Shown: positions 8,748-17,975, numbered from the stretch's first letter. The stretch: 64,000 nucleotides of DNA from Cellulosimicrobium sp. Marseille-Q4280 (GCF_943181405.1 NZ_CALPBY010000006.1:62001-126000); one strand, 5' to 3'. Numbers and translations are program-made. Notes: generated by a model from the letters alone, not told the origin.

Positions 8748-9554
8748 GTGGCCCCCTTCGAGAGGTTCGAGAACCGCCTCGCCGTCGTGACGGGAGGCGC
8801 GTCGGGGATCGGGCGTGACCTCGTGCTCGAGCTCGTCCGGCGGGGCGTGCACGTCGCGGTCTGCGACGTCGACGGCGACCGGCTGGCGGCGGCGGTGCGG
8901 CGTGCAGGGACCGTCGGTCCCGCGGTCCGCGTGACGGGCCACGTGGTGGACGTCGCCGACGTGGAGGCGGTCGACCGCTTCCGCGACGAGGTGGCGGAGG
9001 CGCACGGGACCGACGTCGTCCACCTCGTGGTCAACAACGCCGGGATCGTGGGCGGGACGTCGTTCGTCACCGGCCCGCAGGTGGAGTGGGAGCGGACGTT
9101 CGACGTCTCCTGGCTCGGGACCTACCACTGCACCCGGGCGTTCCTGCCCCTGCTGCTGGCGGCCGACCAGGGCGCCGTCGTCAACATGTCGTCGGTGAGC
9201 GGGCTGTGGGCGAGCCTCGGCCCGAGGACCCCGCACAGCGCGTACTCGTCGGCGAAGTTCGCCGTGCGCGGCTTCACCGAGTCCCTGGTCGTCGACTTCC
9301 AGGCGCACGCGCCGCACCTGTCCGCGGTGCTCGTCCTGCCCGGTCACGTCCGCACCCGGATGCCGTCCCCGCCCCGGACGTGGCGGCGGGCACTCGGCTC
9401 GCTCTTCGCGGACTACGAGCCCGTGTCGAGCGCGGCGGCCGCCACGGCGATCGTCGAGGCGGTGCGGCGCGGCGACTGGCGCGTCGTCATCGGTGCGGAC
9501 GCCACGGCGGTGGACGAGCGCGTCCGGTCGGACCCGTGGACGGCCTACGACTGA
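8748..9554 (+). CDS. Short-chain dehydrogenase/reductase
   Basis: 268 residues from GTG 8748, classical SDR length. The cofactor motif TGGASGIG (15-22) is followed by a C-D-V-D stretch at the end of strand 2, then NNAG (96-99), the catalytic Ser in N-M-S-S (147-150) and Tyr166-x-x-x-Lys170 in SAYSSAKF. An oxidoreductase acting on an alcohol or ketone; the substrate cannot be predicted. The C-terminal D-E-R-V-x-x-D-P-W-x-A-Y resembles SDRs annotated as acyl-lipid or ketosteroid reductases. Stands alone, convergent with the ECF transporter operon. Confidence 0.88.
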   Translation: MAPFERFENRLAVVTGGASGIGRDLVLELVRRGVHVAVCDVDGDRLAAAVRRAGTVGPAVRVTGHVVDVADVEAVDRFRDEVAEAHGTDVVHLVVNNAGIVGGTSFVTGPQVEWERTFDVSWLGTYHCTRAFLPLLLAADQGAVVNMSSVSGLWASLGPRTPHSAYSSAKFAVRGFTESLVVDFQAHAPHLSAVLVLPGHVRTRMPSPPRTWRRALGSLFADYEPVSSAAAATAIVEAVRRGDWRVVIGADATAVDERVRSDPWTAYD

Positions 9555-9567
9555 CCGCGCGGCGGCC

Positions 9568-10431
9568 TCACAGCACCACGAGCACCACCACGACGACGGC
9601 GAGGGTCACGCCGATCAGCGCCGCGTCACCCGCGGTGTACCGCAGGTGGGCCAGCCGCAGCCGGCGCCCCGCGCCGTCGCGGGACGCGGACGTGAAGCCG
9701 CGCGTCTCCAGCGCCTCGACCGTGGTGCGCGTCCGCTTCGCGGTGTTGAGCACGAGCGGGTAGAACGCCTGCACGGCGATGGAGGCGCCGCGCACCACCG
9801 TGCGCCACCCGAGGAAGCCGTGCCCGCGGGAGGGCGTGCCGCGCATCCGGTGCCCGTCGACGATCGTGCGGAACTCCTCGACCAGCACGGGGACCATGCG
9901 ATAGCCGTAGCTGACCGCGAACCCGAGGATGGCGGGCAGCCGCAGGGCGAGCAGGGCGTCCGAGATCTTCTCCGGGTCGAGCGAGACGAACGCCGCCATG
10001 CTCACGAGGGAGACGGTGCTCAGCTTGAGGAACGCCTGGGCGAGGCCGACCAGGGCGCCCAGGTCGCCGTCGAGCACGAACGCCAGCACGAGCACGTAGA
10101 CGAGCTCACCGACCGTCCCGAGCACGAAGAGGCCGAGCAGCAACGGCCCGATGCGCGCCGCGAGGGCGCAGCCCAGCGCGAGGACGAAGAACACGCCCAG
10201 CACGCGCAGGTCGTAGGTGAACCACGGCACGACGGCGCACACCGCGTACCAGAGCACGACGGCGCGCGGGTCGCGGCGGGCGAGGAACCCGCCGCGGGTG
10301 GCGTACGCGACGCGCATGAGCTCGAGCACGACCCACTCGACCGACGCGCGGTCGAACCCGGTCCTGCGCCGGCCCGTCTCCCGCGCATCCGCACCGGCCG
10401 CTGCGCCGACGGTCGTCGGGCCGGCGGTCAT
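9568..10431 (-). CDS. ecfT: ECF transporter transmembrane (T) component
   Basis: 287-residue integral membrane subunit that couples two ATPases to a substrate-binding S component in energy-coupling-factor importers of vitamins and metals. Six or so hydrophobic segments and two conserved coupling motifs are visible: G-H-R-M-R-G near residue 203 and A-L-E-T-R-G-F near 250, corresponding to the two A-R-G motifs that dock on the ATPases. Its ATG overlaps the ATPase stop (ATGA). Last gene of the three-gene operon S, A, T. Confidence 0.9.
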   Translation of the reverse strand: MTAGPTTVGAAAGADARETGRRRTGFDRASVEWVVLELMRVAYATRGGFLARRDPRAVVLWYAVCAVVPWFTYDLRVLGVFFVLALGCALAARIGPLLLGLFVLGTVGELVYVLVLAFVLDGDLGALVGLAQAFLKLSTVSLVSMAAFVSLDPEKISDALLALRLPAILGFAVSYGYRMVPVLVEEFRTIVDGHRMRGTPSRGHGFLGWRTVVRGASIAVQAFYPLVLNTAKRTRTTVEALETRGFTSASRDGAGRRLRLAHLRYTAGDAALIGVTLAVVVVVLVVL

Positions 10432-12320
10432 GCGGGAACCTCCACGGGGGCGAGCCGGCGGACCAGCTCGTCGACGGTCAACGGCACGGGGACGACCCCC
10501 AGCGCCGCGCCCACCTGCGACACCTGCGGCGGGACGAGGCGGGCCGCGGCGAGCACGACGGGCGACGCGAAGAGGGTCGCGGGGTCCGTGTCGGCGAGCA
10601 CGCGGCCCTCGTGCAGCACCACGACGCGGTCGGCCCACTCGGCGACGAGGTGCATGTCGTGCGTCGCGACGACCGTGCAGCGGATGTGCGCCGCGAGGGC
10701 CGCGAGCATGGCGATGACGTCGTCGCGCGAGCGCACGTCGAGGCTCGAGGTCGGCTCGTCGAGGAGCAGCAGCCGCGGCCGCATGGCCAGGGCGACGGCG
10801 AGCGCCGCGCGCCGCTGCTGCCCGCCGGACAGCAGGCGCCCGTCCCGGTCGGCGAGCGCCGTGAGCTGCACCTGCTCGAGCACGCGGTCGACGAGCTCCT
10901 CGGCGTCCGGCACGCCGCGGCCGCGCGGGTGCATCGCGACGTCGCCGCGGACCGAGTCCTGCAGGAACATCTCCTCCGGCCGCTGGACCAGGTAGCACAC
11001 GGCGTCGGCCAGCTGGGCGGCGGTCGTGGTGCGGGTGTCGCGCCCGTCGACGACGACCGACCCGCCGTGCGGCAGGGCGATCCCGGACATCAGGCTCAGC
11101 AGCGTCGACTTCCCGGCGCCGTTCGACCCCACGAGCGCGACCCGCTCGCCGTCGTGCAGGGTGAGGTCGAGGCCGTCGAGGACGGTGGAGCGCGGCCCCG
11201 AGACGGTGCGGTAGCCGTGGGTGACGCCGCGGAGCTCCGCGACGACGGCGGCCGGAGCCCCGGCGTCGCGGTCGGACCCCGGCGCGTGCGCGTCGTCGGT
11301 GCCGAGCACGGGGTTCGCCACCGGTTCTCCGCGCAGACGGTCGCCGGTCGCGTGCTCGGCGGTGGGTGATCCCGTGCTCGACGGCGCGTGGTGGCATCCC
11401 GCAGCGAGCGCTGCGGCGCACGCCGAGACCGTGAGCGGCGGCGGACCGCCCGCACGGACTACGGGGTCCAGCGCGCGGGCGAGCGCGACCACCTGGGGCG
11501 CGGGGATGTCGGCCGCCGCGAGGTCGTCGGTCCGGCTCATGGCCTCGGCGACGGGCAGGTGCCACAGGGGCGCGCCGTCGGCCATGAGCACGACCGACCG
11601 CGCGTACCGGGCGACGAGCTCGGCGTGGTGCTCGACCACGACGACCGTCACGCCCCGCTCGTTGAGGAGCGCGAGGTGGTCGTAGATCGCCGCCGCGCGC
11701 GCCGGGTCGACCTCGGCCGCCGGCTCGTCGACGACGAGGAGCCTCGGCGCGAGGGCCATCGCGCCGGCGAGCGCGACGAGGTGCTGCTGCCCGCCGGAGA
11801 GCTGCCACGTGTAGCGGTCGGCGATCGGGCCCAGGCCGAGCACGTCCAGGGCGCCGTCCGCGCGGGCCGCCCAGTCGGCACGGCCGAGGTTGAGGGGCGC
11901 GAACGCGACGTCGTCGCGCACCGTGGGGCGCACGAGCTGGTTGCCGAAGTCCTGGAAGACGTACCCGACGTCGTCCGCGAGGTCGGCGACGGTGAGCGTC
12001 GAGGTGTCGCGCCCGAAGACGCGCACGCTGCCTTCCAGGTCGCCGTTCCAGAAGTGCGGCACGAGCCCGTTGAACGCCTTGCAGAGCGTCGTCTTGCCCG
12101 AGCCGTTGCCGCCGACCACGGCCACGAAGTCGCCCGCCTCGATCCGCAGGTCGACGCCGCGCAGCGAGTCGACCGTCGCCCCCGGGTACCGGAACGTCAG
12201 TCCCTCGACCTCGACGGCCACCTCGGCCGCTCGCTCGTCGGCCGCGTCGTGGACCGACTCGTGGACCGGCTCGCGGGCGGGCTCGCGGGTCGACTCGTGG
12301 CCGACGGTCGGCGTGCCCAT
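10428..12320 (-). CDS. ECF transporter ATPase, two domains fused in one chain
   Basis: 630 residues with two ABC ATPase domains, replacing the separate EcfA1/EcfA2 of most systems. Domain 1: Walker A GGNGSGKTT (about 69-77), Q-loop VFQDF, signature LSGGQQ, Walker B LLVVDEP, H-loop VVEHH. Domain 2: GSNGAGKST, LVQRP, LSGGQQRR, LLLLDEP, VATHDMH. They are joined by a linker of roughly 100 residues that is disordered in composition and contains Cys and His (G-C-H-H). A 40-residue N-terminal tail carries E-x-x-R/H repeats. One-base TGATG overlap with the S gene and ATGA overlap with ecfT show a tightly coupled operon. Domain-fused EcfA proteins are known in HMP/thiamine (YkoD) importers, but substrate is open. 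Confidence 0.92.
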   Translation of the reverse strand: MGTPTVGHESTREPAREPVHESVHDAADERAAEVAVEVEGLTFRYPGATVDSLRGVDLRIEAGDFVAVVGGNGSGKTTLCKAFNGLVPHFWNGDLEGSVRVFGRDTSTLTVADLADDVGYVFQDFGNQLVRPTVRDDVAFAPLNLGRADWAARADGALDVLGLGPIADRYTWQLSGGQQHLVALAGAMALAPRLLVVDEPAAEVDPARAAAIYDHLALLNERGVTVVVVEHHAELVARYARSVVLMADGAPLWHLPVAEAMSRTDDLAAADIPAPQVVALARALDPVVRAGGPPPLTVSACAAALAAGCHHAPSSTGSPTAEHATGDRLRGEPVANPVLGTDDAHAPGSDRDAGAPAAVVAELRGVTHGYRTVSGPRSTVLDGLDLTLHDGERVALVGSNGAGKSTLLSLMSGIALPHGGSVVVDGRDTRTTTAAQLADAVCYLVQRPEEMFLQDSVRGDVAMHPRGRGVPDAEELVDRVLEQVQLTALADRDGRLLSGGQQRRAALAVALAMRPRLLLLDEPTSSLDVRSRDDVIAMLAALAAHIRCTVVATHDMHLVAEWADRVVVLHEGRVLADTDPATLFASPVVLAAARLVPPQVSQVGAALGVVPVPLTVDELVRRLAPVEVPA

Positions 12321-13324
12321 CAGCGGCCGCCGCCGGAGGTCTGGTCGTTCGCGCGGTCGCCTGCGGCGGACCGGTCGCGCCGTCGGTTCACGACGGCGGC
12401 GATCGCCACGACCGCGGCGAGTCCGACGACGAGCCCCACGACGGCGGCGACCCACGGGAGGTTCTCCCCGTAGGCGTCGACGAGCTCGGCGTCGAACGAG
12501 CCGAGCGTCGTGACGGCGTCCTCGCGGCCCGCGTGGTCCTCCCACTGGCTCAGCACGCCCACCGCCGCGGCGGCGGCGATGCCGAGGGCGGCGACGAGCC
12601 AGAAGCTCACGCCCCACGGCCCGACGAGTCGCGGCGGGTTCTGCGGGTCGCGCGGCCGCAGGCCCATGAGCGGCTCGATCTTTCCGTACAGGCGCGGCGC
12701 GAGCCACATCGCGGCGAGCCCGCCGAACAGCACGCCGGTGACGAGCAGCGCCCCGAGCAGCTCGAGGCTCTCCGCGACGACGACCGCTCCGAGCGTGCCG
12801 CCGGACTCGTCGAGCGCGTCGGGGTCGACGCCGACCGCGACCTTGACGACGTCGATGGCCGCGGAGCTCACCTTGTCGAGGGAGACGAGGGCGATCGCCG
12901 CCCAGAAGAGCTGGCGCCGGTTGCGCGGGTCGCGGACGATGCAGCCGGCGACGTACGTCCCGACGAAGAGCTGCAGGAAGCCCTCGACCTCGCCGAAGCC
13001 GCCGAAGCTGCCGAGCAGCATGTCGGCGATCATCGCCTCGCCGATCGCGACGCCGAGCGCGACCCACAGCGGGGTGAGCAGCGCGGCGAGGACCACGGGG
13101 ATGAAGGCGAAGTACGCGATCTCGACCTCGAAGGACCCGACCTCGAACGACGGGAGCATGTCCGCGACGATGTCGGCGACGCCGTACAGCGTCATGGACA
13201 GCACGAGGATCATCAGCTTCTGCGAGCCGGAGATGCCGTCGGGGTCGTGCACGAGGCGACGGAAGGACGGGCGGGCTGTCGTCGTCGGGGTCGTGGGGGG
13301 CGTGGTGGTCGGCGAGCCGGTCAT
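12320..13324 (-). CDS. Putative ECF substrate-binding (S) membrane component
   Basis: 334 residues, larger than the 170-220 typical of S components. Residues 35-260 hold about seven hydrophobic segments; an A-x-x-x-x-Y-F-A-F-I-P stretch and G-x-x-x-A-D-M-L-L-G are reminiscent of S-component helices that contact EcfT. A C-terminal extension has an extra helix pair around a soluble loop (Q-W-E-D-H-A-G). The first 30 residues are Thr/Pro rich. The role is inferred from operon position directly before the fused ATPase and EcfT. No TPP or cobalamin riboswitch is seen upstream, so the substrate stays unassigned. Confidence 0.75.
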   Translation of the reverse strand: MTGSPTTTPPTTPTTTARPSFRRLVHDPDGISGSQKLMILVLSMTLYGVADIVADMLPSFEVGSFEVEIAYFAFIPVVLAALLTPLWVALGVAIGEAMIADMLLGSFGGFGEVEGFLQLFVGTYVAGCIVRDPRNRRQLFWAAIALVSLDKVSSAAIDVVKVAVGVDPDALDESGGTLGAVVVAESLELLGALLVTGVLFGGLAAMWLAPRLYGKIEPLMGLRPRDPQNPPRLVGPWGVSFWLVAALGIAAAAAVGVLSQWEDHAGREDAVTTLGSFDAELVDAYGENLPWVAAVVGLVVGLAAVVAIAAVVNRRRDRSAAGDRANDQTSGGGR

Positions 13325-13427
13325 GAGGGCCTTCCTCGGGTCGGTGGTGCTCGTCGGTGCGGGTGGTGGAGCGTCGGCGGTGCGGGATGCCGTCGTCAGG
13401 CGTCGGCGGTGGTCAGACCCGTGCGGG

Positions 13428-15296
13428 TCAGGGCAGGACGAGCCGCACGAGGTCGTCGACCCCGTCCACGACGAGGTCCGGGTGCGTCGCGAGGACGTCC
13501 GGGGTGATCGCGCCCGCTCGTCCGAGCGGCCCGAGGGCGTCGAGCTCGGCGTCGGGCGTGGAGCCGCCGCGGACGAGCACGACCGTGCCCACCCCGGCAC
13601 CGCGAGCGGCGGGCACGTCGCGACCCGGCTTGTCGCCGACGAACCACGCCCGCGCCGGGTCGGCGTCGAGCGCGACGAGGGCCGTGCGCGCCGTCGTCGG
13701 GTCGGGCTTGCGGACGCCGAGCTCGTCGGAGTACACGTGCGCACCGACGAGCTCGTCGAGACCCGCCTCCGCCAGCTCGTCCCGGACCGCGCGCCCGCAC
13801 ACGGTGTTGGACACGACCGCCACCGGGACGCCGAGGTCACGGGCGCGCTCGAGCAGCGCGCGGACCCCCGGACGGACGGTCGGCACCGACTTGCTGCGCG
13901 CGTACCGGACCATGAGGTCGTGGCACTCGGCGCGCAGCCAGTCGCGCATCCCGGCGCGCGAGCCGTCCACGGACCCCGCGCCGTCGGCGGTCCTCCCCGG
14001 TGCGGTCTCCTGCGCGGTCGGCCCCACGACGACCTCCTGCGGGGTCGTCCCCGCCGAGGCCTCCTCCCCGACGACCCCGTCGAGGCACGGTGCGACGAGG
14101 TCGACCCAGAACGTCGCGGCGTCGATCTCGGGGACGGCCGCCGAGCGCGCGGCGTCGCTGACGGCCGCGTGCCGCGGCGTCTCGTGCGTGGTCTTCCAGG
14201 CGCGGTGCCGGACGCGGGCCTCCTGCAGCGCCGAGGCCGCACCGTCGGTCGACACCGCGTACCCGGCGCGGGTCAGCCGCTGCGCGAGGTGCTCGGCGAA
14301 GCGACGGCGGACGGCCTCGTCGGGCGTCGAGACGGCGATGACCCCGCCGTGGTCGAGGAGGATCGCCGACGGCAGGTCGTGCCGCGCACCGGTCGTCGTC
14401 GCGCCGTCCCGCGCCGCTGCGCGAGCCGGTCCGGAGCGCGCACGGTCCGCACCGTCGCGGGCGTCGGCGTCGCGGAGCAGCGGGACGAGCTCCGCCGGGG
14501 TGTCGAGGACGGCGTCGGCGGTCTCGCGGACGGGGAACGGCGGGTCGTCCGTGTGCGTGTGCCGCGTGAGCACGACGGCCGAGACGCCCGCGCGCCGTCC
14601 GGCGACGACGTCGCGGTCCTGGGTGTCGCCGACGTACCAGCAGCGGGACGCCGTGGTCCCGAGGGCTCGCGCGGCGAGCTCGACGATGCCGGGGTGCGGC
14701 TTGCGGATCCCGACCTCGTCCGAGTACACCTGCACGGCGAACCGGTCCTCGAGCCCGTGGCGGGCCAGCAGCGCGCGGTGCGCCCGCCCGCTGTGGGCGT
14801 TGGAGACGATGCCGACCGGGACGCCGAGGTCCTCGGCGAGGTCCAGCAGCTCGGGGATCCCGGGCCGCACGACGTGCTCCGCGAGCGTCGCGGTCAGGAG
14901 CTCCTGCAGCGCCCCGGCGCTCCCCGCGAGGATCTCGCGCGCCGGCTCGGGCAGCGGTCCCCCGTAGAACTCGCGCCAGATCGTCCGGTGGTCGAGCTCC
15001 GTAGGCTCGAGGCGACGGGACTGCGCGTGCTTCCAGTGCTTGAGCGCGACCTGGCCGCCCTGCAGGACGGGCAGCAGCTCCTCGGCCGGGACGTGCTGGC
15101 CGCCGCGGGCCAGGACCTCCTCGACGTGCGCGGCCATCGTGGCCATGCCGTCCGGGCGCTTGCGCGTGGCGAAGACGACGCCCCCGAAGTCGAGCAGCAG
15201 GGCGGTCGGCCGGGTCGTCAGGCCACCGGTGGACGACGCCGCCACCGCGGTCCGGCGGTCGGCCCGGGCCGGTGGGACGGGAGTGGTGAGGGTCAC
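13428..15296 (-). CDS. Tandem HAD-superfamily hydrolase (two HAD domains fused)
   Basis: About 622 residues from a GTG at 15296 (start uncertain; no ribosome site). Two complete HAD units: domain 1 with L-L-D-F-G-G-V-V (about 35), S-N-A-H-S (motif II region) and G-D-T-Q-D-R-D (motif IV); domain 2 with L-L-D-H-G-G-V-I (about 335), S-N-T-V-C and G-D-K-P-G-R-D. In both, the second Asp of motif I is replaced by Gly, as in YihX-like phosphatases. The matching flanks (Y-S-D-E-[V/L]-G-[I/V]-R-K-P in both) show an internal duplication. Divergent from the LacI gene with a palindromic operator between them, so likely a LacI-controlled sugar-phosphate phosphatase. Confidence 0.82.
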   Translation of the reverse strand: MTLTTPVPPARADRRTAVAASSTGGLTTRPTALLLDFGGVVFATRKRPDGMATMAAHVEEVLARGGQHVPAEELLPVLQGGQVALKHWKHAQSRRLEPTELDHRTIWREFYGGPLPEPAREILAGSAGALQELLTATLAEHVVRPGIPELLDLAEDLGVPVGIVSNAHSGRAHRALLARHGLEDRFAVQVYSDEVGIRKPHPGIVELAARALGTTASRCWYVGDTQDRDVVAGRRAGVSAVVLTRHTHTDDPPFPVRETADAVLDTPAELVPLLRDADARDGADRARSGPARAAARDGATTTGARHDLPSAILLDHGGVIAVSTPDEAVRRRFAEHLAQRLTRAGYAVSTDGAASALQEARVRHRAWKTTHETPRHAAVSDAARSAAVPEIDAATFWVDLVAPCLDGVVGEEASAGTTPQEVVVGPTAQETAPGRTADGAGSVDGSRAGMRDWLRAECHDLMVRYARSKSVPTVRPGVRALLERARDLGVPVAVVSNTVCGRAVRDELAEAGLDELVGAHVYSDELGVRKPDPTTARTALVALDADPARAWFVGDKPGRDVPAARGAGVGTVVLVRGGSTPDAELDALGPLGRAGAITPDVLATHPDLVVDGVDDLVRLVLP

Positions 15297-15362
15297 GACG
15301 GTGACGCTAGGGACGGCCGCCCAACCGCCGTCGTCCGGCAGGTGGCGCGACGGTGAACGGCA

Positions 15363-15386
15363 CCAGAACTTCTGGAACGTTCCAGA
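15363..15386. promoter_or_regulatory. LacI operator: two overlapping palindromes
   Basis: TCTGGAACGTTCCAGA (15371-15386) is a perfect 16-bp CG-centred palindrome of classic LacI-family form. It overlaps a second perfect inverted repeat, CCAGAA-C-TTCTGG (15363-15375). The site lies between the HAD start (15296) and the LacI start (15429), so one binding event could control both. Confidence 0.8.
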
Positions 15387-15428
15387 TCGACGCGCGGACG
15401 CAGGCCGCCGAGGCGCGAGGATGGAGTC

Positions 15429-16439
15429 GTGACGACCCTCTCGACCGGCTCGCGCCGCCCCACCCTGCTCGACGTCGCCGCGCACGCCGGGGTCTCCAAG
15501 TCGCTGGCCTCGCTGGCGCTGCGCGGCGACACCGGCGTGAGCGACCGCACGCGCGAGCGGATCCTCGCGTCGGCCGACGCCCTCGGCTACCGGTCCAACA
15601 CCTTGGCGCGCGCCCTCAAGCAGGGCCGCAGCATGCTGCTGGGTGTGGTGCTGTCCAGCCTCGACAACCCGTACCACACCGAGATCGTCGCGTCGGTCGA
15701 GGCCGCGGCGGAGGCCGACGGGCTGTCGGTCCTGCTCGCGCACGGCTCCCGCGACCGCGGTCACCTCGCCGGGAGGGTCCAGCAGCTCCTCGACCTCGCG
15801 GTCGACGGGCTCGTCGTGGTGTCGTCGTGGGTCGAGCCGGAGGTGCTCACCGCCGCGGCGCGCCGTGCACCGGTCGTCGTGGTGGGCCGCCCGGCGGCAC
15901 CCGTCGCGGGCGTCGACCTCGTCAACAACGACGACGAGCGCGGCGCGGCCCTCGTCGTCGACCACCTCGTCGCCACCGGGCGCACCCGCATCGCGCACGT
16001 CACCGGCTCACGACGCCCCGCAGGGACCGCCCGCCGGCGCGGCTACGAGGCGGCGATGCGCGACCACGGCCTCGGCGACCGGGTCCGCGTCGTCGAGCAC
16101 GACGGCGCGGTGCCCCCGCTCGACCCGCTGCTCGCGGCGGGGTACGACGCGGTCTTCGCCCGCAACGACGTCGAGGCCTTCGACGTCCTCGACCGGGCGC
16201 ACGACCTGGGCCTGCGCGTGCCGTACGACCTGGCCGTGGTCGGCTACGACGACACCGCGCTCGCAACGCGCGCCCGCCCGCGGCTCACGAGCGTGCAGCA
16301 GCAGCGCGAGCTCATGGGCCGACGCGCGGTCGAGCTGCTGCGCGAGCGCGCCGGCGGGCGACGGGAGGACGTGCACGAGGTGCTCGCCCCCACGCTCGTC
16401 GTGCGCGGCTCGAGCGCTCGACCGGCTGAGGCCGGCTGA
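15429..16439 (+). CDS. LacI-family transcriptional regulator
   Basis: 336 residues from GTG 15429. The N-terminal HTH and hinge are canonical: T-L-L-D-V-A-A-H-A-G-V-S near residues 12-23, then the S-D-R-T-R-E-R-I-L region and L-G-Y-R-S-N-T-L-A-R-A-L hinge helix. A periplasmic-binding-protein-like effector domain follows (L-G-V-V-L-S-S near 75, V-V-G-Y-D-D-T-A near 275), typical for binding a sugar or sugar phosphate. It probably represses itself and the divergent tandem HAD gene through the palindrome just upstream. The sequence S-K-S-L-A-S-L in the recognition helix departs from the common S-x-x-T-V-S-R. Confidence 0.92.
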   Translation: MTTLSTGSRRPTLLDVAAHAGVSKSLASLALRGDTGVSDRTRERILASADALGYRSNTLARALKQGRSMLLGVVLSSLDNPYHTEIVASVEAAAEADGLSVLLAHGSRDRGHLAGRVQQLLDLAVDGLVVVSSWVEPEVLTAAARRAPVVVVGRPAAPVAGVDLVNNDDERGAALVVDHLVATGRTRIAHVTGSRRPAGTARRRGYEAAMRDHGLGDRVRVVEHDGAVPPLDPLLAAGYDAVFARNDVEAFDVLDRAHDLGLRVPYDLAVVGYDDTALATRARPRLTSVQQQRELMGRRAVELLRERAGGRREDVHEVLAPTLVVRGSSARPAEAG

Positions 16440-16468
16440 GGCCCGGCGGGCACGCACGCACCGAGCGC

Positions 16469-17065
16469 TCAGGACGCGGCGCCGCGGGTACGGCTCATGG
16501 ACACGTACGCCGAGAACCCCGCTCGCCGGGCGAACCGCACCGGGCGGCGGGAGGACTCGGTGAACCCGAGCTTGCGGTAGAGCCCGAGCGCCGGCGCGTT
16601 CGTGTCCTTGATGTCGCGCAGCACGAGCTCGTCGTACGGCAGGTCCATCAGGTGACGCACGAGTGCGGTCGCCACGCCCTTGCCCTGCTGCTCCGGCGTG
16701 GTGGTGACGAACCCGATCTCCGCGAGGCCCTCCCGGGCGCCGTCGTACGCACCCAGGAACTGGCTGCGGACGATCCGATGGCTGATCGCGCCGTGCACGC
16801 GACCGAGCGCCTCTCGGAAGGGGCCCTTCTCCGGTGCGAAGCACTCCTGCGTCCCCTCGGTGAGCGAGGCGACCGCGGCCGGCTCACCGTCCACGAGCGC
16901 CACGTAGAACCGGTCCAGGACGAGCATGTGCTCGAACGCGTCGGCGAGGACGCGCGGGTCGGTGGAGAAGTACGCGAAGTCCTCGGCGAACCCCTGTACG
17001 AGGACCTCGGTGATCCGTCGCCGGTAGGCCTCGCCGAGCGTGTCTCCTCGCTCGATCTCGATCAT
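16469..17065 (-). CDS. GNAT-family N-acetyltransferase
   Basis: 198 residues. The GNAT fold is indicated by the acceptor half (residues 1-90) followed by the acetyl-CoA loop motif E-Q-Q-G-K-G-V-A-T-A-L (about 123-133, Q/R-x-x-G-x-G/A form), then N-A-P-A-L-G-L-Y-R-K-L-G-F, the usual C-terminal motif B. Start is ATG 17065 with GGAAGG upstream. Substrate unknown. It lies 58 bp downstream of the DrrB gene on the same strand and may be co-transcribed with the exporter. Confidence 0.87.
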   Translation of the reverse strand: MIEIERGDTLGEAYRRRITEVLVQGFAEDFAYFSTDPRVLADAFEHMLVLDRFYVALVDGEPAAVASLTEGTQECFAPEKGPFREALGRVHGAISHRIVRSQFLGAYDGAREGLAEIGFVTTTPEQQGKGVATALVRHLMDLPYDELVLRDIKDTNAPALGLYRKLGFTESSRRPVRFARRAGFSAYVSMSRTRGAAS

Positions 17066-17123
17066 GCTGCCGTCCTTCCAGGAGGTCGACCGGCGGCGGT
17101 CCCGCCACCGGGTGCCACGAGGT

Positions 17124-17975
17124 CTACTGCCGCCGCCGTCGCGCGAACGCCCACGCGGCGCCGCCGAGGAACACCACGACGAGGCCCGCGCACCACGCGA
17201 GGGCGATCGCCGCCGTCGGGCCCAGGTCCGTGACCGGGGCGCCGTCGGTACCGAGGCCCACCAGCAGGCCGCGGATCGTCTCGATGACGGGTGTGACGGG
17301 CTGGTGCTCGGCGAAGCCGCGCAACCATTCCGGCATGGTCTCGGGCGGCACGAACGCGCTCGACACGTACGGGAGGAACAGCATGAAGAAGCCGAAACCA
17401 CCGGCGGCCGCGGCCGAGCGCACGAGCACGCCGACGAACGTCGCGACGCACGTGATCGCGACGACGTAGGCCACGACCATCCCGAACGCGCCGAGCCACT
17501 CGAGCGCCGACGCGTCGGCCCGGAAGCCGATGAGGTAGGCGACGCCCAGCACGACGGCCGTCGTCACGAGGTTCTTCACGACGCTCGCGACGACGTGCCC
17601 CACGAGCACCGTCGCGCTCGCGACCGGCATCGAGCGGAAGCGGTCCATGATGCCGCCGGACATGTCCTGCTCCACGGAGATCGCCGTGTTCGACGCCCCG
17701 TACCCCGCGCACAGCAGGATGATCCCGGGTGTCGCGTAGGTGACGTAGTCGACGCCGACGGAGATCGCGCCCCCGAACACGTAGACGAACAGCACCATGA
17801 TCATCACGGGCAGCACGAGCGCGAGCAGCAGCTCGTCCGGTTCGCGGCGCACGAGCCGCAACGACCGCCCGATCATCGTGGACGCGTCGGAGAGTACGTG
17901 CCGCCCGGGCCGCGGCGGCGCGTCGCTCCGCGGCAAGCCCGTGCCCGACGGCGCGGACAGGGTCTGGGCGCTCAT
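17124..17975 (-). CDS. ABC-2 type exporter permease (DrrB-like)
   Basis: 283 residues with six membrane segments. The central stretch E-Q-D-M-S-G-G-I-M-D-R-F-R-S-M-P is the ABC-2 coupling signature found in daunorubicin-type DrrB permeases, and P-E-W-L-R matches the conserved late loop before the last helix. It pairs with the ATPase upstream through an ATGA overlap. The pair should export a drug, lipid or polyketide-like compound; control is likely by the divergent TetR. Confidence 0.92.
   Translation of the reverse strand: MSAQTLSAPSGTGLPRSDAPPRPGRHVLSDASTMIGRSLRLVRREPDELLLALVLPVMIMVLFVYVFGGAISVGVDYVTYATPGIILLCAGYGASNTAISVEQDMSGGIMDRFRSMPVASATVLVGHVVASVVKNLVTTAVVLGVAYLIGFRADASALEWLGAFGMVVAYVVAITCVATFVGVLVRSAAAAGGFGFFMLFLPYVSSAFVPPETMPEWLRGFAEHQPVTPVIETIRGLLVGLGTDGAPVTDLGPTAAIALAWCAGLVVVFLGGAAWAFARRRRQ

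Noticed and set aside
13325-13427. Thiamine or cobalamin riboswitch before the ECF operon.
   Set aside because: Only a short GACCCG/CGGGTC hairpin and duplicated CACCGCCGACGC are seen; none of the conserved TPP or cobalamin core sequences is present.
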